A DNA stretch of 64,000 bases, taken from contig BCHU01000016.1 in assembly GCA_001599715.1 (NCBI GenBank), forward strand, positions 1 to 64,000. The letters run 5' to 3'. A model generated the notes under the pieces. It did no database searches and was not told the origin of the DNA. It was given only the letters and a program-made list of their open reading frames with translations. The translations under genes were made by a program, and so were the position numbers. This document shows positions 34,090 to 44,587 of this stretch, in pieces (positions within the stretch are counted from its first letter, which is position 1; every line of letters starts with the position of its first letter). The DNA comes from Phaeotremella fagi (Eukaryota > Basidiomycota > Tremellomycetes > Tremellales > Phaeotremellaceae).

Positions 34090-35876
34090 TCACACACCTC
34101 GCTTATGAGCTTCAAGATTGGTCTGAACCTCTGTAACATACGAACCAAACTCTCTCGTAGGTACGTGCTTGTTGAACATTTCGTCCAATTCTTCATAAGT
34201 TCTGCCTTTAGTCTTCACGGTCAGCCCAGAACCAAACCAAAACTTACCTCTGGAATCACAAAGTACATCAAAACCACCCCAGCCAAAGCCAAAGGTCCAA
34301 AGAAGAGTCCGATTTTGACACCCCAATTAGCTTGTTGAGCACTGAGCATGATGGGAACGGTGTAGTTGAATATAAGTCCAAAGCAGCATGTACCTGCCGC
34401 GGCGATACCGGTTGCCTTGGCACGGAGACGAGGACTGGAAGTGTCTGCTACATAAGACCAACCCAAAGGCCCAGCAGACATGGCATAGGATGCTGTCCAG
34501 ATACATGTCAACGCCACCAATGCAGCTCCTGGAAGACTTGACGTGTAGCCAATACCACCAGTGGCAAGTGAACAAATGGCCATCAAAACACCGCCTCCGA
34601 GGAGTAAAGGACGACGACCGAATCTATCAATCACAAACCAAGAGATAATAATGAACGCGAGTAAGATACAACTTTGAATGAGACCAGCTTGGAAAGGGTA
34701 AGCGTATCCAGCGATTTGGAAAAAGTAGGTCGAGTATCCAAAGAACAGGGCGATACCAACGAACTGCGGTTAGTGAAGATCAAAACTCCCTCGTACCTGT
34801 TGGAACGCCAGGGGGATGAAAGATATGGCTAAACGTCTACCATCGACACCCTTGAAACATTGTAGATATTGCTTCCATACAGAACCAGATTGTAGCTTGT
34901 TTTCCGCCTCGATGACCTTTTTCAGCTCGAGGTATTCAAGCTCTACGTTGAACGAAGCTACCCCTCCGTAAAGTCTTGTCAGGCATTTTTTGGCGAGTTC
35001 AGTCTTGTCTTTACGAACGGCCCACACTGATATCAGTGCAATCCTTTTGATCTACCTACATGGCGACTCTGGAGCAAAAATCAAAGCTGGCACGAACATG
35101 CCAACAAAAACAAATTCAGAGTAAAAGATTTCACGATACGTGTCTGAAGTCGAAACAATGTTCAAACCTATCGAGGCCGCCAGTTGACCGATGGCGAATT
35201 GAAGACTGTACATTGAAAGGAGAGCACCACGAATGCGAACAGGACTAGACGTTAGTCTGCACAGAGTCGTTACTCACGCAACCTCTGCGATGTAAAGGGT
35301 CAGACCGCTTTGGACCATGCCAGTTCCCATGCCAGAAAAGAATCTAGCTGCAGTGTAAACTTGCCATTCCTTGGCTACTATCTCAAGCACGGCTGCGAGA
35401 ATGAGGATCAAGGTGAGGAAGAACATTGTCGCTTTACGACCAAACAGGTCACTCGTAGCAGGTCCCACAAACATTCCAGCGATTTGACCAACACTAATGG
35501 TCAGTTGGTTCTAGATCATCCCCACCTTTGACAAGCACCCCAGGCAGAGACATGCAAAGCGTCAAGGGCAAGAACGCCATCAGTCACGATCGTGCCAAAC
35601 TGATTGATGAATGATTGTTGAGCGATGATACTTCCAGGTACTAACGGTTAGTTTGAACTGGTAACCAAACTTACCAGTAACTGCGTAACCGTCAAAGATA
35701 GCTCCTACTGCAACTATGAAACAAAAGACGACCGATTTCCAAAAGTTCTTGGCGGTCGCTACCAAAGACCATTCGAGGTATTCTGGGACATACGCAGGAG
35801 CGTTGTCAACTCGCTCGAGCATGTCAAATTCTTCCTTTTTCTCATCGGAAGGAGTGTGAGGTGTGAGATGAGACAT
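34090..35876 (-). CDS. MFS sugar porter
   Basis: Starts MSHLTPHTPSDEKKEEFDML, then membrane segment 1 SVVFCFIVAVGAIFDGYAVT. Sugar-porter signatures are clear: DLFGRKATMF, ARFFSGMGTGMVQSGLTLYI with EVAPVRIRGALLSMY, PESPWWAVRK, FVGIALFFGYSTYFFQ, RFGRRPLLLGGG and ETKGRTYEELDEMF. About 12 helices and ~540 aa, as usual. Several short introns. The layout is that of fungal maltose/alpha-glucoside-type permeases. It is divergent from the GH78 rhamnosidase over 309 bp, which suggests that it imports a rhamnose-containing sugar; that substrate is inferred only from position. Confidence 0.92.
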
Positions 35877-36185
35877 CGTGATTACTTCGTGATTGATTGT
35901 CTTGTTGGGATGTGAAAGAAAAGTCTACCTGCCTCTTATATACTTTCGTCCCCTGGTGAAGCTCCGCAAGGGCCCCGTCACAGACGGTTCAATCTCTGTC
36001 CGAATAGATTGTATGTAGAGGAAACTGTGGAGAGATGGGTGAATGTTGATCAGCTGTTCCACAATGTTCCCCACATGCGGGGCAACAAAAGGTATCAAGG
36101 TACCACATCTGTCCCCACTTCGGGGGGAACACTTACCGTGATGCTATAAGACATCAAGTTACTGATGCTCACTCAATCATCAACA
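35877..36185. promoter_or_regulatory. 309-bp shared promoter, sugar porter / rhamnosidase
   Basis: Intergenic region between divergent genes that are probably co-regulated. Two palindrome-like G/C blocks lie at 36069-36082 (CCCCACATGCGGGG) and 36113-36127 (CCCCACTTCGGGGGG). Each contains two SYGGRG-type half-sites in opposite orientation, the binding sequence of CreA/Mig1 glucose repressors. Confidence 0.6.
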
Positions 36186-38895
36186 ATGACAGTGAGTATG
36201 AAATGAAGAGCCATCTGACTCTAGATCACCTCCGCCACCGTATTCATCTCACAAATCACTTTCGAACACAGTCTTGACGGGTTTGGACTGGGTTGTTCTT
36301 CGCCTCGTATCTCCTGGCGCTTTGCTGGAGAGGCCAAAGATTGGTTCCAAACCTCCTACGACATCCGTATAGAACGCGGATCTGGAGTTGAAGAGTTTCA
36401 TTTCGATTCACCAAAATCAAATCTCGTGACCTGGCCAAGTACGCCTTTGATTTCTAGAGAAGTAGCTGTGATCCATGTAAAGTCTACTGGGACAGGGGGA
36501 TTATCGACTCCATGGGAGCAAGCTCAAGTTGAGGCTTCATTGCTAAAAGGAGAGGATTGGAAATCAGAGGTCGTATCAGCCTCAATCGATGATCACCGTC
36601 CATTCTATATCCAGCAAGAATTCCAAATCTCCTCCATCCAGCCCTCTCGTCTTTACGCTACGGCTCTAGGTGTTTATGAAATATCCATCAACGGTCAAAC
36701 AGTCGATACCCAGGTCTTGAAACCTGGATGGAATAGTTACGATCACAGGATACAGTTTCAAACGTTTGACGTCACTCCACTGCTCAAGGTTGGAAACAAC
36801 ACTATTCGTGGTTACGTCGCTGAAGGCTGGTATTCAGGTAGACTAGGATTCTTGGGTGGCAAAAGGAACCTGTACGGCGAAAGGAATGGTCTCCTAGCAC
36901 AGCTATTTGTAGGAGACCACCTGGTGGTGAAGACAGACTCTACTTGGACATGGGCACCAGGTCCCATTGTCACCTCAGAAATCTACGATGGTGAAGTGTT
37001 TGATGCTCGATTGGTCGACTCCCCCTTGACCTGGGTGCCTGTCGAGGTGCTTGAATTCCCAAAAGCTGCTCTGGTTCCCGATCTCAGTCCTATAAAACGC
37101 ATGGAAGAGGTCACTGCCAAAGAAATCATCATCACACCTAGCGGTAAAACGGTCGTAGACTTTGGTCAGAACCTTGTTGGATGGGTTCGGATCAACCAAT
37201 GCAGTGTAAACACTGTAGGACAGAAAATCACTCTCAGCCACGCAGAAGTTCTCGAGCACGGTGAACTTGGTGTACGACCTCTCCGCATATGCAAAGCTCA
37301 GGACACTATCATTTGTTCGGATGACCCAACGAAACTCGAAGGTTGGGAACCAAAGTTTACGTTTCACGGTTTCCGCTACGTCCAAGTGGAAGGATGGGAC
37401 GGAGTTGGTCTGAAAGACTTGACCGGAATCGTCGTTCACACGGACATGGAAAGGACCGGATGGTTTGAATCGTCTCACCCTCTTATCAACAAACTTCACC
37501 AAAACGTCATCTGGGGAATGAAGGGAAATTTTGTCGGACTCCCTACAGATTGTCCTCAACGAGATGAACGTCTAGGTTGGACGGGAGATTTACAGGTATT
37601 CACCAAAACAGCAAGTTTCCTCTACAACACGCGTAGCATGCTTGGTGGTTGGTTACAAGACGTTGCCGTAGATCAGAAAGAAAATCAAGGTATCCCACCA
37701 ATGGTAGTCCCTGACATTCTTCGAAAAATATATCCAGGTCCACCAACACCCATTGCAATCTGGGGCGATGTTGCAGTGTTGAGTCCATTGGATACTTTTG
37801 AAGCCTTCGGAGACGCCCAAATCCTAGAGACTCAATTCGAAAGTATGGTCACTTGGCTCAAAAACATTCCTAGGTTACCAAACGGATTATGGGGTATGCT
37901 GCATGAGGAAAACTTTCAACTTGGGGATTGGTTGGACCCAGCTGCACCGTAGGTCTCAAACACTGGCGTTGCTGACTCTTAGACCCGATTTTCCTGGAGA
38001 CGGTAAAACAGATCCTACCCTTGTCGCTGACGCTTATCTCGTCTACGTCACACGAAGAATGGCACAAATCTGTCGTATCCTCGATAAACCCAAAGACGCA
38101 GAAGAATTTGAACAGCAATTTACCAAACTACGTACCGCATACCTTGACCTCTACGTGTCCAAAGCTGGACGCATGGTATCTGATTCTCAAACTGCGTTAG
38201 CTCTCTCACTCCACTTTGATCTACTTGCACCGGATCAGCGCCAAACTGCCACTGCTCGATTGGAACAATTGGTCCGAAAAAACATCTTCAAAGTTGGTAC
38301 AGGTTTCGCTGGTACACCAATTATACTAGACGTCCTGGCTCAGAACGACAAGTTACATCTTGCTTATCGAATGCTTCAAGAGAAGCAATGCCCAAGTTGG
38401 CTATATTGTGTTTCGATGGGAGCAACAACAATTGTAGGTCCATTTCATGGAAGTGGCTAACGGCAGTGGGAACGATGGGACAGTATGCGACCTGACGGTT
38501 CGATCAACCCAGGGGAAATGACTTCTTTCAATCATTACGCTCTCGGTGCAGTTGCCAATTTCATGCATGGAACTATAGGTGGTATCTCCGCTCTAGAACC
38601 TGGATGGAAAAAGATTCTCATCAATCCTCGACCAGGCGGTACGGTAACTTTAGCTTCGGTTTCACATCTGTGTCCATATGGCTTGATCAAATGCTCGTGG
38701 GACATCAAGGATAAACTAAATGTCCGGGTTTCGATACCACCAAACACCACTGCGCAAATCGAGTTGGGAGATTTCATGACTGTCGTCGGAAGTGGTGAGC
38801 GCAGTTTCGAGGTAGACTACGTGCAGGACGCTCGATGGCCACCCAAACCAATCTACCATTCAATGACCATACCGTTGATAGATGAGATTGCGTAG
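36186..38895 (+). CDS. GH78 alpha-L-rhamnosidase, no signal peptide
   Basis: Removes terminal alpha-L-rhamnose from glycosides. First exon is ATG ACA followed by an intron, then SATVFISQITFEHSLDGFGL. Family blocks: PRISWRF, RLYATALGVYEISINGQTVD, YDHRIQFQTFDVTPLLKVGN, EGWYSGRLGF, DFGQNLVGWVRI, LPTDCPQRDERLGWTGDLQV (the acidic motif carrying the catalytic acid), and the C-terminal SMGATTIWERWDSMRPDGS then SFNHYALGAV. An apparent stop at 38460 disappears with a 33-nt intron (GTAGGT...GGCAG) that restores TTIWERW. About 870 aa. No signal peptide is visible, so the enzyme should act inside the cell on imported rhamnosides. Its stop lies 7 bp from that of the convergent regulator. Confidence 0.93.
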
Positions 38896-38902
38896 ATATG
38901 TA

Positions 38903-41234
38903 TTACGACCAACTTTGACTCAACTCATTCGCCAGATCTTCTGCCCGTGGATAGCATCGTCCCAAGACCCCCAGCACCGTGATAAACTGAGCCACGTCGT
39001 GACGACCGATAGGTATGCCGTTGATAACGGGACAAGCACCATTTAATACAAACGATTCGTCGAACGACGCTGTCGTCTGAGTCTCCAAACCACCGTAGCA
39101 ACAACCGATAGCTAGATTGAGTCGTTGCCAGTCGACCTGAGAATTCAGTGAATACCTCTGAGACGAAGGGGTAGAATATTGGGCAAAGTCTCTGAAGACC
39201 ACACCTGCCTTGTAAGTGTTTTCAATGTGACTTATCTCGGGAGACTTTGTCCTCGCCCAATTGAGCATATCACCAAGATGCCTGATGGCGTTTGCGTGTA
39301 AAAGTAAATGTCGACCCAGGGGGGATCGCCATAGACGCTCACCAAACAACCCCTGCTTCTTGGCCACCACCATACCCAGATCGATAGATACCTGATGCCA
39401 ATGACCATACAACACTTTGAGTGATCGAGGGTCCGTAGTACCTGACAGAAAGATGGAGTAAAATCTGACCATTGCAGCGTCTATTGTTTTCAAATCCATT
39501 GATCCAAACGAAAGCGTTGAATCCAACTGTTCCACTTCAATGATGAGAGATTGGAGACCTCCGATTAAACTGTGACGAGTGAGAACAGGTAGTAGCGCCA
39601 ACTGGTGATCGTACTGGGTGTCACTGTCAAGTAGGTATTGATAAATCTGACATGTTGGGAGTAGATTCTGCGGTGGTGTCGTCGTGTAACGACTCAAACA
39701 CTCTCTCCATTCGTCTGCGGACGTTGCCAACCAAGTCGCTTCGTCATCACAAACACCTGAAAACGGATTGGAAAGATGTCTACCAGCTGGGGGTAGATCC
39801 GAGATCCCAGCAATGAGACTGTCCCAGCTGTAAAGCATTGCCACTGCCCTCTTGATCTCTTCCACAGCAGCCCATTGACGCCAGTGGGAATCGAGCTCAC
39901 TGGGTGAGAGGGAATGGACATCCCCTGGAGAGATTGAACAACTTGCGACACTCGCGTGTGTCATGCCTGCAAGGCGGATCCAGCGGAAGACACTAGTCAG
40001 AGTTGCGCTAGCCGCTTCGACGACAGAGGGAGTCTGTTGTTAGTTGATCCAATCGTAGACTTACCCCTGAAGCAGATGCAAACAACAACCCACACGCCAC
40101 TGTCTGCAACAACTGTAACCCTTTACAAGGGTCGTGAGGAGCTTGAGACTCGATGAGTTGTTCCCACTGGTGTCAGTTTGAACGACTCTAGACCTACCCC
40201 AGACATGACGCTCCTGTTTGCTAATCGCCAAAGTGCCGTGCCCTGAAATCAGCGACATCTCGAATCCACCTACCGTTCGTCTTATCTCCTTGCTCTGAAG
40301 GGACAACGTTCCCAAAGCCATCATGTTGATCAAGAGTGTAGCAGAAGTTTGTCGTATCTCGAACGTTGCTGGGTGAATGATGGAATAAGTTGGCCAAACT
40401 CGTTTCCAAAACATGTTGAAGCAGAGGTCGAGAAGGTCAGAAGTCAGTGGACTCATGTCGGTGTGTATACCGGGCGTTTTCGAGACAATGTTCATTGTCG
40501 CTGAGAGTGCTAGCTGACCTTGATCCTGACCGTCAGAAGCTAACGAAGGACCTTCGTAACCAGGCTGATCAAAATAAAGATTGGCCACTGGAGTGTTCTC
40601 CGCTGCAGGTCTTTGACCGAACGGACCGATATCCAATCCAAGCTCAGCAAGAAAATGTGGTGAAGTGTGTAAACTATGACTACCTGGGAGTAAATCGTTG
40701 GTGAACAATCCCCACAAGTCGTCCCCAGGTATGTCGTCTGTCGTTGGAGGTACCATGAACGGTAGATACGGTTCGGTCTCGTGGATCGCGGGGAGGGTGA
40801 AGGTGGTATGGTCAACTGAAAAATCGGGTTGAGGATCGGGCTCAATCCCCAGACCTGATCCGTTGGGTGGAACACTTTCTGATTCTGACCATCTTGCTTG
40901 ATCATCGTCCACTTTATCCTCTTTTCTAATCTCGTGCTGCAATCTAACATGTCGAGCGAGAGAATCTTGCCTTGCAAAGTCTTTCAAACACTCGGCGCAT
41001 TTGAAAGGTTTCAAGGTGGTGTCTATTGTCAGAGCCGAATACACCAGAACCTACGAGTGACTTCGTGTCGCTGACGGTCAGATCGATCTTAATCACACCT
41101 ACCTGTTTATGTTCTTGTTTCTTGAATCCCCGTTCACAGAATCTACAAACATACCATCCACGTGTATCTGGTGATGCGGACCTTGATCTAGGTACTGAGA
41201 CTGAGGTTGACGCTCTTGAAGTTGATCTTGGCAT
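38903..41234 (-). CDS. C2H2 transcription factor with fungal-specific regulatory domain
   Basis: Starts MPRSTSRASTSVSVPRSRSA. Two C2H2 fingers: YVCRFCERGFKKQEHKQ continuing RHEVTH after an intron, then FKCAECLKDFARQDSLARHV and RLQH. An acidic/Pro-rich linker follows, and then a fungal_trans-like helical domain (LLDLCFNMFWKRVWPTYSII, HPATFEIRQTSATLLINMMA, LALLPVLTRHSLIGGLQSLI) to the end ANELSQSWS. C2H2 plus this domain is a known fungal regulator layout. Short introns near 41045-41110 and 40050-40260. It is the likely local regulator of the rhamnosidase and porter; that is inferred from its position, 7 bp past the rhamnosidase stop. Confidence 0.86.
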
Positions 41235-41566
41235 CTTGAAGGGCTGCTACATGCATGTTGGATGTCAAGAAAAAGCAAGTTGTTGTTGTCGTAATGACTT
41301 TATGCCGAAGAGGCGAAATGGTACTAAATTAATGGCTGTGGCATTATGAAGGAGACTTGCACTCGTGATGCGTGTACTCCTCACGTTTGTTAGCCTCTAG
41401 AGAAGGTCTCAAAACTCAAAAACGGCATGATAGGAAGGGTTAATGGGTAAGTCTTCAATCTCAGAAACCTTCATGTTAGATCACCTCAAGACCTTCCTAA
41501 AACACAGTTCAATCCTTCCCATAATGGTTCTCCTTTCAAGTACCAGTATTATTTAAGACTTTTAAC
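41235..41566. other. intergenic, no gene seen
   Basis: About 330 bp upstream of the C2H2 regulator and downstream of the repeat protein. No clear motif or repeat. Confidence 0.4.
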
Positions 41567-42028
41567 TCAGACTCTGACATTGACAACCCCAGTATCTTCT
41601 CTCTCAACATCTTCGCTACAGTCGGTAGCTCCACCGGTTCCTCCCTCAGTAGGTAATCTGATGTTGATTGCCCCAGAGTCTACACTCTTATCCTCTCTTA
41701 TATTGATCGCGCCAGAGTCTACATTCTTATCCTCTCTGATTTTGATNGCGCCAGAGTCTACATTCTTATCCTCTCTGATGTTGATTGCGCCAGAGTCTAC
41801 ACTCTTATCCTCTCTTATATTGATCGCGCCAGAGTCTACACTATTATCCGTTCTAACGTTGATCGCCTCAGTATCTCTTGAGATTCTACTTCCCTCAAAC
41901 TCTGAATCTTCCCTTCTATCGGTATAAACTCCATCCATCTTCTCCTCATCACCTTTCTCCGATCCTTCTGAAGTGAGCTGGTCTCTCTGCATCTGTGTCG
42001 GAAGGGATGATTTAGTTGTATCGGACAT
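41567..42028 (-). CDS. small tandem-repeat protein, 153 aa
   Basis: Intronless frame with ATG in a good context (CAACATG). The N-terminus is acidic and polar (MSDTTKSSLPTQMQRDQLTS). Residues 51-124 hold five or six copies of a 13-residue unit (about REDKSVDSGAINI), and the final residues repeat the pattern again (EDTGVVNVRV). Each unit has an alternating hydrophobic AINI/GAINIR strand, which fits a beta-solenoid or amyloid-like stack. One undefined base at 41747 lies in the third position of a GCN codon, so the residue is Ala whatever the base. The opposite strand is also open here, as expected for a tandem repeat. No signal peptide or known family. Confidence 0.55.
   Translation of the reverse strand: MSDTTKSSLPTQMQRDQLTSEGSEKGDEEKMDGVYTDRREDSEFEGSRISRDTEAINVRTDNSVDSGAINIREDKSVDSGAINIREDKNVDSGXIKIREDKNVDSGAINIREDKSVDSGAINIRLPTEGGTGGATDCSEDVEREDTGVVNVRV
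41656..41878. repeat. 39-bp tandem repeat in coding sequence
   Basis: Five to six units, each 39 bp (13 codons), with agagtctaca and tcctctct as constant parts. Includes the undefined base at 41747, perhaps a sign of assembly uncertainty or allelic variation in copy sequence. Confidence 0.85.
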
Positions 42029-42531
42029 GTTGATGTGTAGCAGAGTATGGAAGGAATTATTGTGTGAATGGTGTTATATGAGGGTGGCAAAAGGTGGATG
42101 TTGAGAAGAAGAGAGCCTTCAAATCCCTCGCATTTATCCCTGCTTGTCGTTGCCTTCTTGACAAAAAGGTTCGAAAGCTGTCGACGACATTCTAATGAAG
42201 ATACTCGCTTCAAAAGTAGTACATCAATACTTTCCATTCATACCACCTTTGTCTGAATAAAGTCGAGTTTGAATTGTTGGAGTCATGAATCCGTTTTCAC
42301 CCAAACTCATCTACTGTCATTTGACTTTCTTCGAATCATCTTATCCATTCAGTGGATATTCATTTCTTACTAGGTCTAAGATCGAAAAGTACATGTACAT
42401 GAAATGCATAAACGTGTATCAAAAGATCCAAATATGAGCATGAAAGATATATGTATAAATATGAACATGGATATATTAATGTATGCTATGCACAAAAGCG
42501 TCAAGGTCAACATCTCAAATTTCCCTCAACT
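42029..42531. other. intergenic, no gene seen
   Basis: Between two minus-strand genes. It holds the promoter of the repeat protein and the A/T-rich 3' flank of the GDP-mannose transporter (about 42400-42500). No gene or RNA is supported. Confidence 0.4.
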
Positions 42532-44287
42532 CTAAACCTTCCCCCCACTGTTAGACCTTCTATCCTCTTTTTCAGGATTACCCCCAGCACTTGAGATTCT
42601 ATTCGAACGATGTTTTTCAGTTTTCGCAGCGGAAGTTTTAGCAATGGCATAAACGACACCTGCGATTCCTCCTACTGCAATAGCAGAGACGTTACCGATG
42701 TTAGCTGGATCACCGAAAAAGAGTAATCCGGACGCCGCGACTGGTAATCTGGTTGCAAGATTAGATTGTGAACGAAACTAGAGACTAGAGACGGGTTTAA
42801 CCCACTTGTTCAAAGCTCCTACCATGGAATAAGTCGTTGAACCACATGTCCTAACACACCAAGCTGTCGAATAAGAAATGAAAACAGCTGCAGCTCCAGA
42901 GAAAGCTATCGCTGAAAGTAGATAGGTACGATTAGACGCTGGGCTAAAAGAGTGAATATATTTTAGCATAGCCATTGGAGTGAACACAGGGGGACTAACA
43001 AATTTTTGGAGAAACTTTCGATCGACCAGTCTTCGACTATAATTGAGAAAACGATTAAAACAGGTATAGAGAGTAGATTGTTGTAAAACATTGAATCCCA
43101 ATCTTTGAAATTTGTGATTTTGATACGTTTCCTCATTGCCAATACCTACAACGTCAGTTTCAAAATCTGTATTAACAGTTAACCTACATAAGCAGCACTG
43201 GCGATACAGTTAATCGCCATCCATAGATAACCGAGATTGAAACCTGGGATCGACTGGATTAAAGGCATCTCGGCACCGGTGGTTGGATCTACCACTGCGA
43301 TCCCTGATGAGAGTTTGGCGAGGGTGGTGGTGATATCTGACCAAGCTGCTATGACTGATGAGCCGACCATCAAGAAGAACGACATGAGAGTGAGTCCAGA
43401 GACGTTTCCACCGAACCTAGGGTTGGAGGTTTAGTCAACGTTGTCAAGTGGATGGGACGTACCAGATAACTTCGCCGTAAGCTATAAGGATGATTGTTAA
43501 ATTTTTGAATATCCTGAGGAAGTGTTAGTGGGTTACGATACCTAATTGGACATACGTGTATACGGGTATTGACAAGAATTGCTACGAAGATTAGGATCAA
43601 CTGAAAACTTCGTACCCACCAAAGATTTAGATCCAGTATAGATAACAGCGACTAGAGCAACAGAGATAGGAAGCCAAGCTTTCGCATCGCCCAGGTCGAA
43701 ATCACGAACTGGTTTGGTAAGTATCAACAGAAGCTTATCAGCTTACAAGTGATTAAACCTATTTTTTTGGCGATATAAACACAAGCTACGCAAACTACTG
43801 ATTGGATGGTGAGTACTAGGAACCACAATCATTAGCTTGGTGCTGGTTTTGATGACAACAACACGTCCACCTACACAAAAAAGTCATGTTGAATTGACTA
43901 CCTGAAACGACGAATTTATTGACGATAGTCATCATGATAGAAGCTATACAATAACTCAAAATAGGCCAAACTAAATATTGCTTCGAGTCAGTTCATGAAG
44001 AAAGGGGTTTGAACAAACGAACCAGGTGAACCGACCGGCATCCCAACTTCCTCCTTCTTCGCTCGTTCGACTCCATCAGCTAACCTGTTCTCAGCGTCCC
44101 TAGCTAGTCTATCACGTTCTTTTTCGTTATACGTTGAGATCGATGGTGAATTCAATGGACTGGTTGATGTTGAAGTTGGTTGATTCAGTTGGGAGAGGTT
44201 CGTGTAGGATGATCGAGGTGAGACTCCTATTTGTTGCATGTGGGGTGTATGGGGTCTTGAAGATGAATACGGTGATGAGAGGGACAT
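42532..44287 (-). CDS. GDP-mannose transporter (Golgi), Vrg4/Gmt type
   Basis: Imports GDP-mannose into the Golgi for mannosylation; in Cryptococcus two such genes (GMT1, GMT2) serve capsule and wall mannans. The first ATG is at 44287 ([13 protein letters not shown]). A disordered cytosolic head is followed by ten membrane segments across many short introns: [99 protein letters not shown]. The nucleotide-sugar-binding motif GALNK is present ([11 protein letters not shown]). C-terminal tail is polar and basic ([20 protein letters not shown]). Confidence 0.92.
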
Positions 44288-44587
44288 TGTGGATGTTGTA
44301 GTTGTTGTCACTACCTCTATCTCTATTCTCTATATCTCTATTTTCTCTATATATGGATGTCTCTAAAAATGTTTCAAAATAACGTAACAAGTACCACAAC
44401 AAACTGAATTCATTAGAGTAACCTCTTCTTGTGGCTACGTGGCTACCCTGTCTCCTGGCACGGGATAACCATCCATTAAACTCTCTCAATTCCATCCATT
44501 ATTGTGGTAAGTTACAGAGTTAAAATCCAAGTAAAGTAAAGTTATTATTAGGCACTATGTATAACCAATTCTATCCCTTCTACCAGT

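Noticed and set aside
38421..38462. In-frame stop in the GH78 gene, as if it were a pseudogene
   Set aside because: A 33-nt GT...AG intron (GTAGGT...GGCAG) removes the stop and restores the family motif TTIWERWDSM.
41580..41927. Plus-strand frame across the 39-bp repeat
   Set aside because: A repeat whose unit is a multiple of three without stops on both strands opens both; the minus frame has the better start context and composition.
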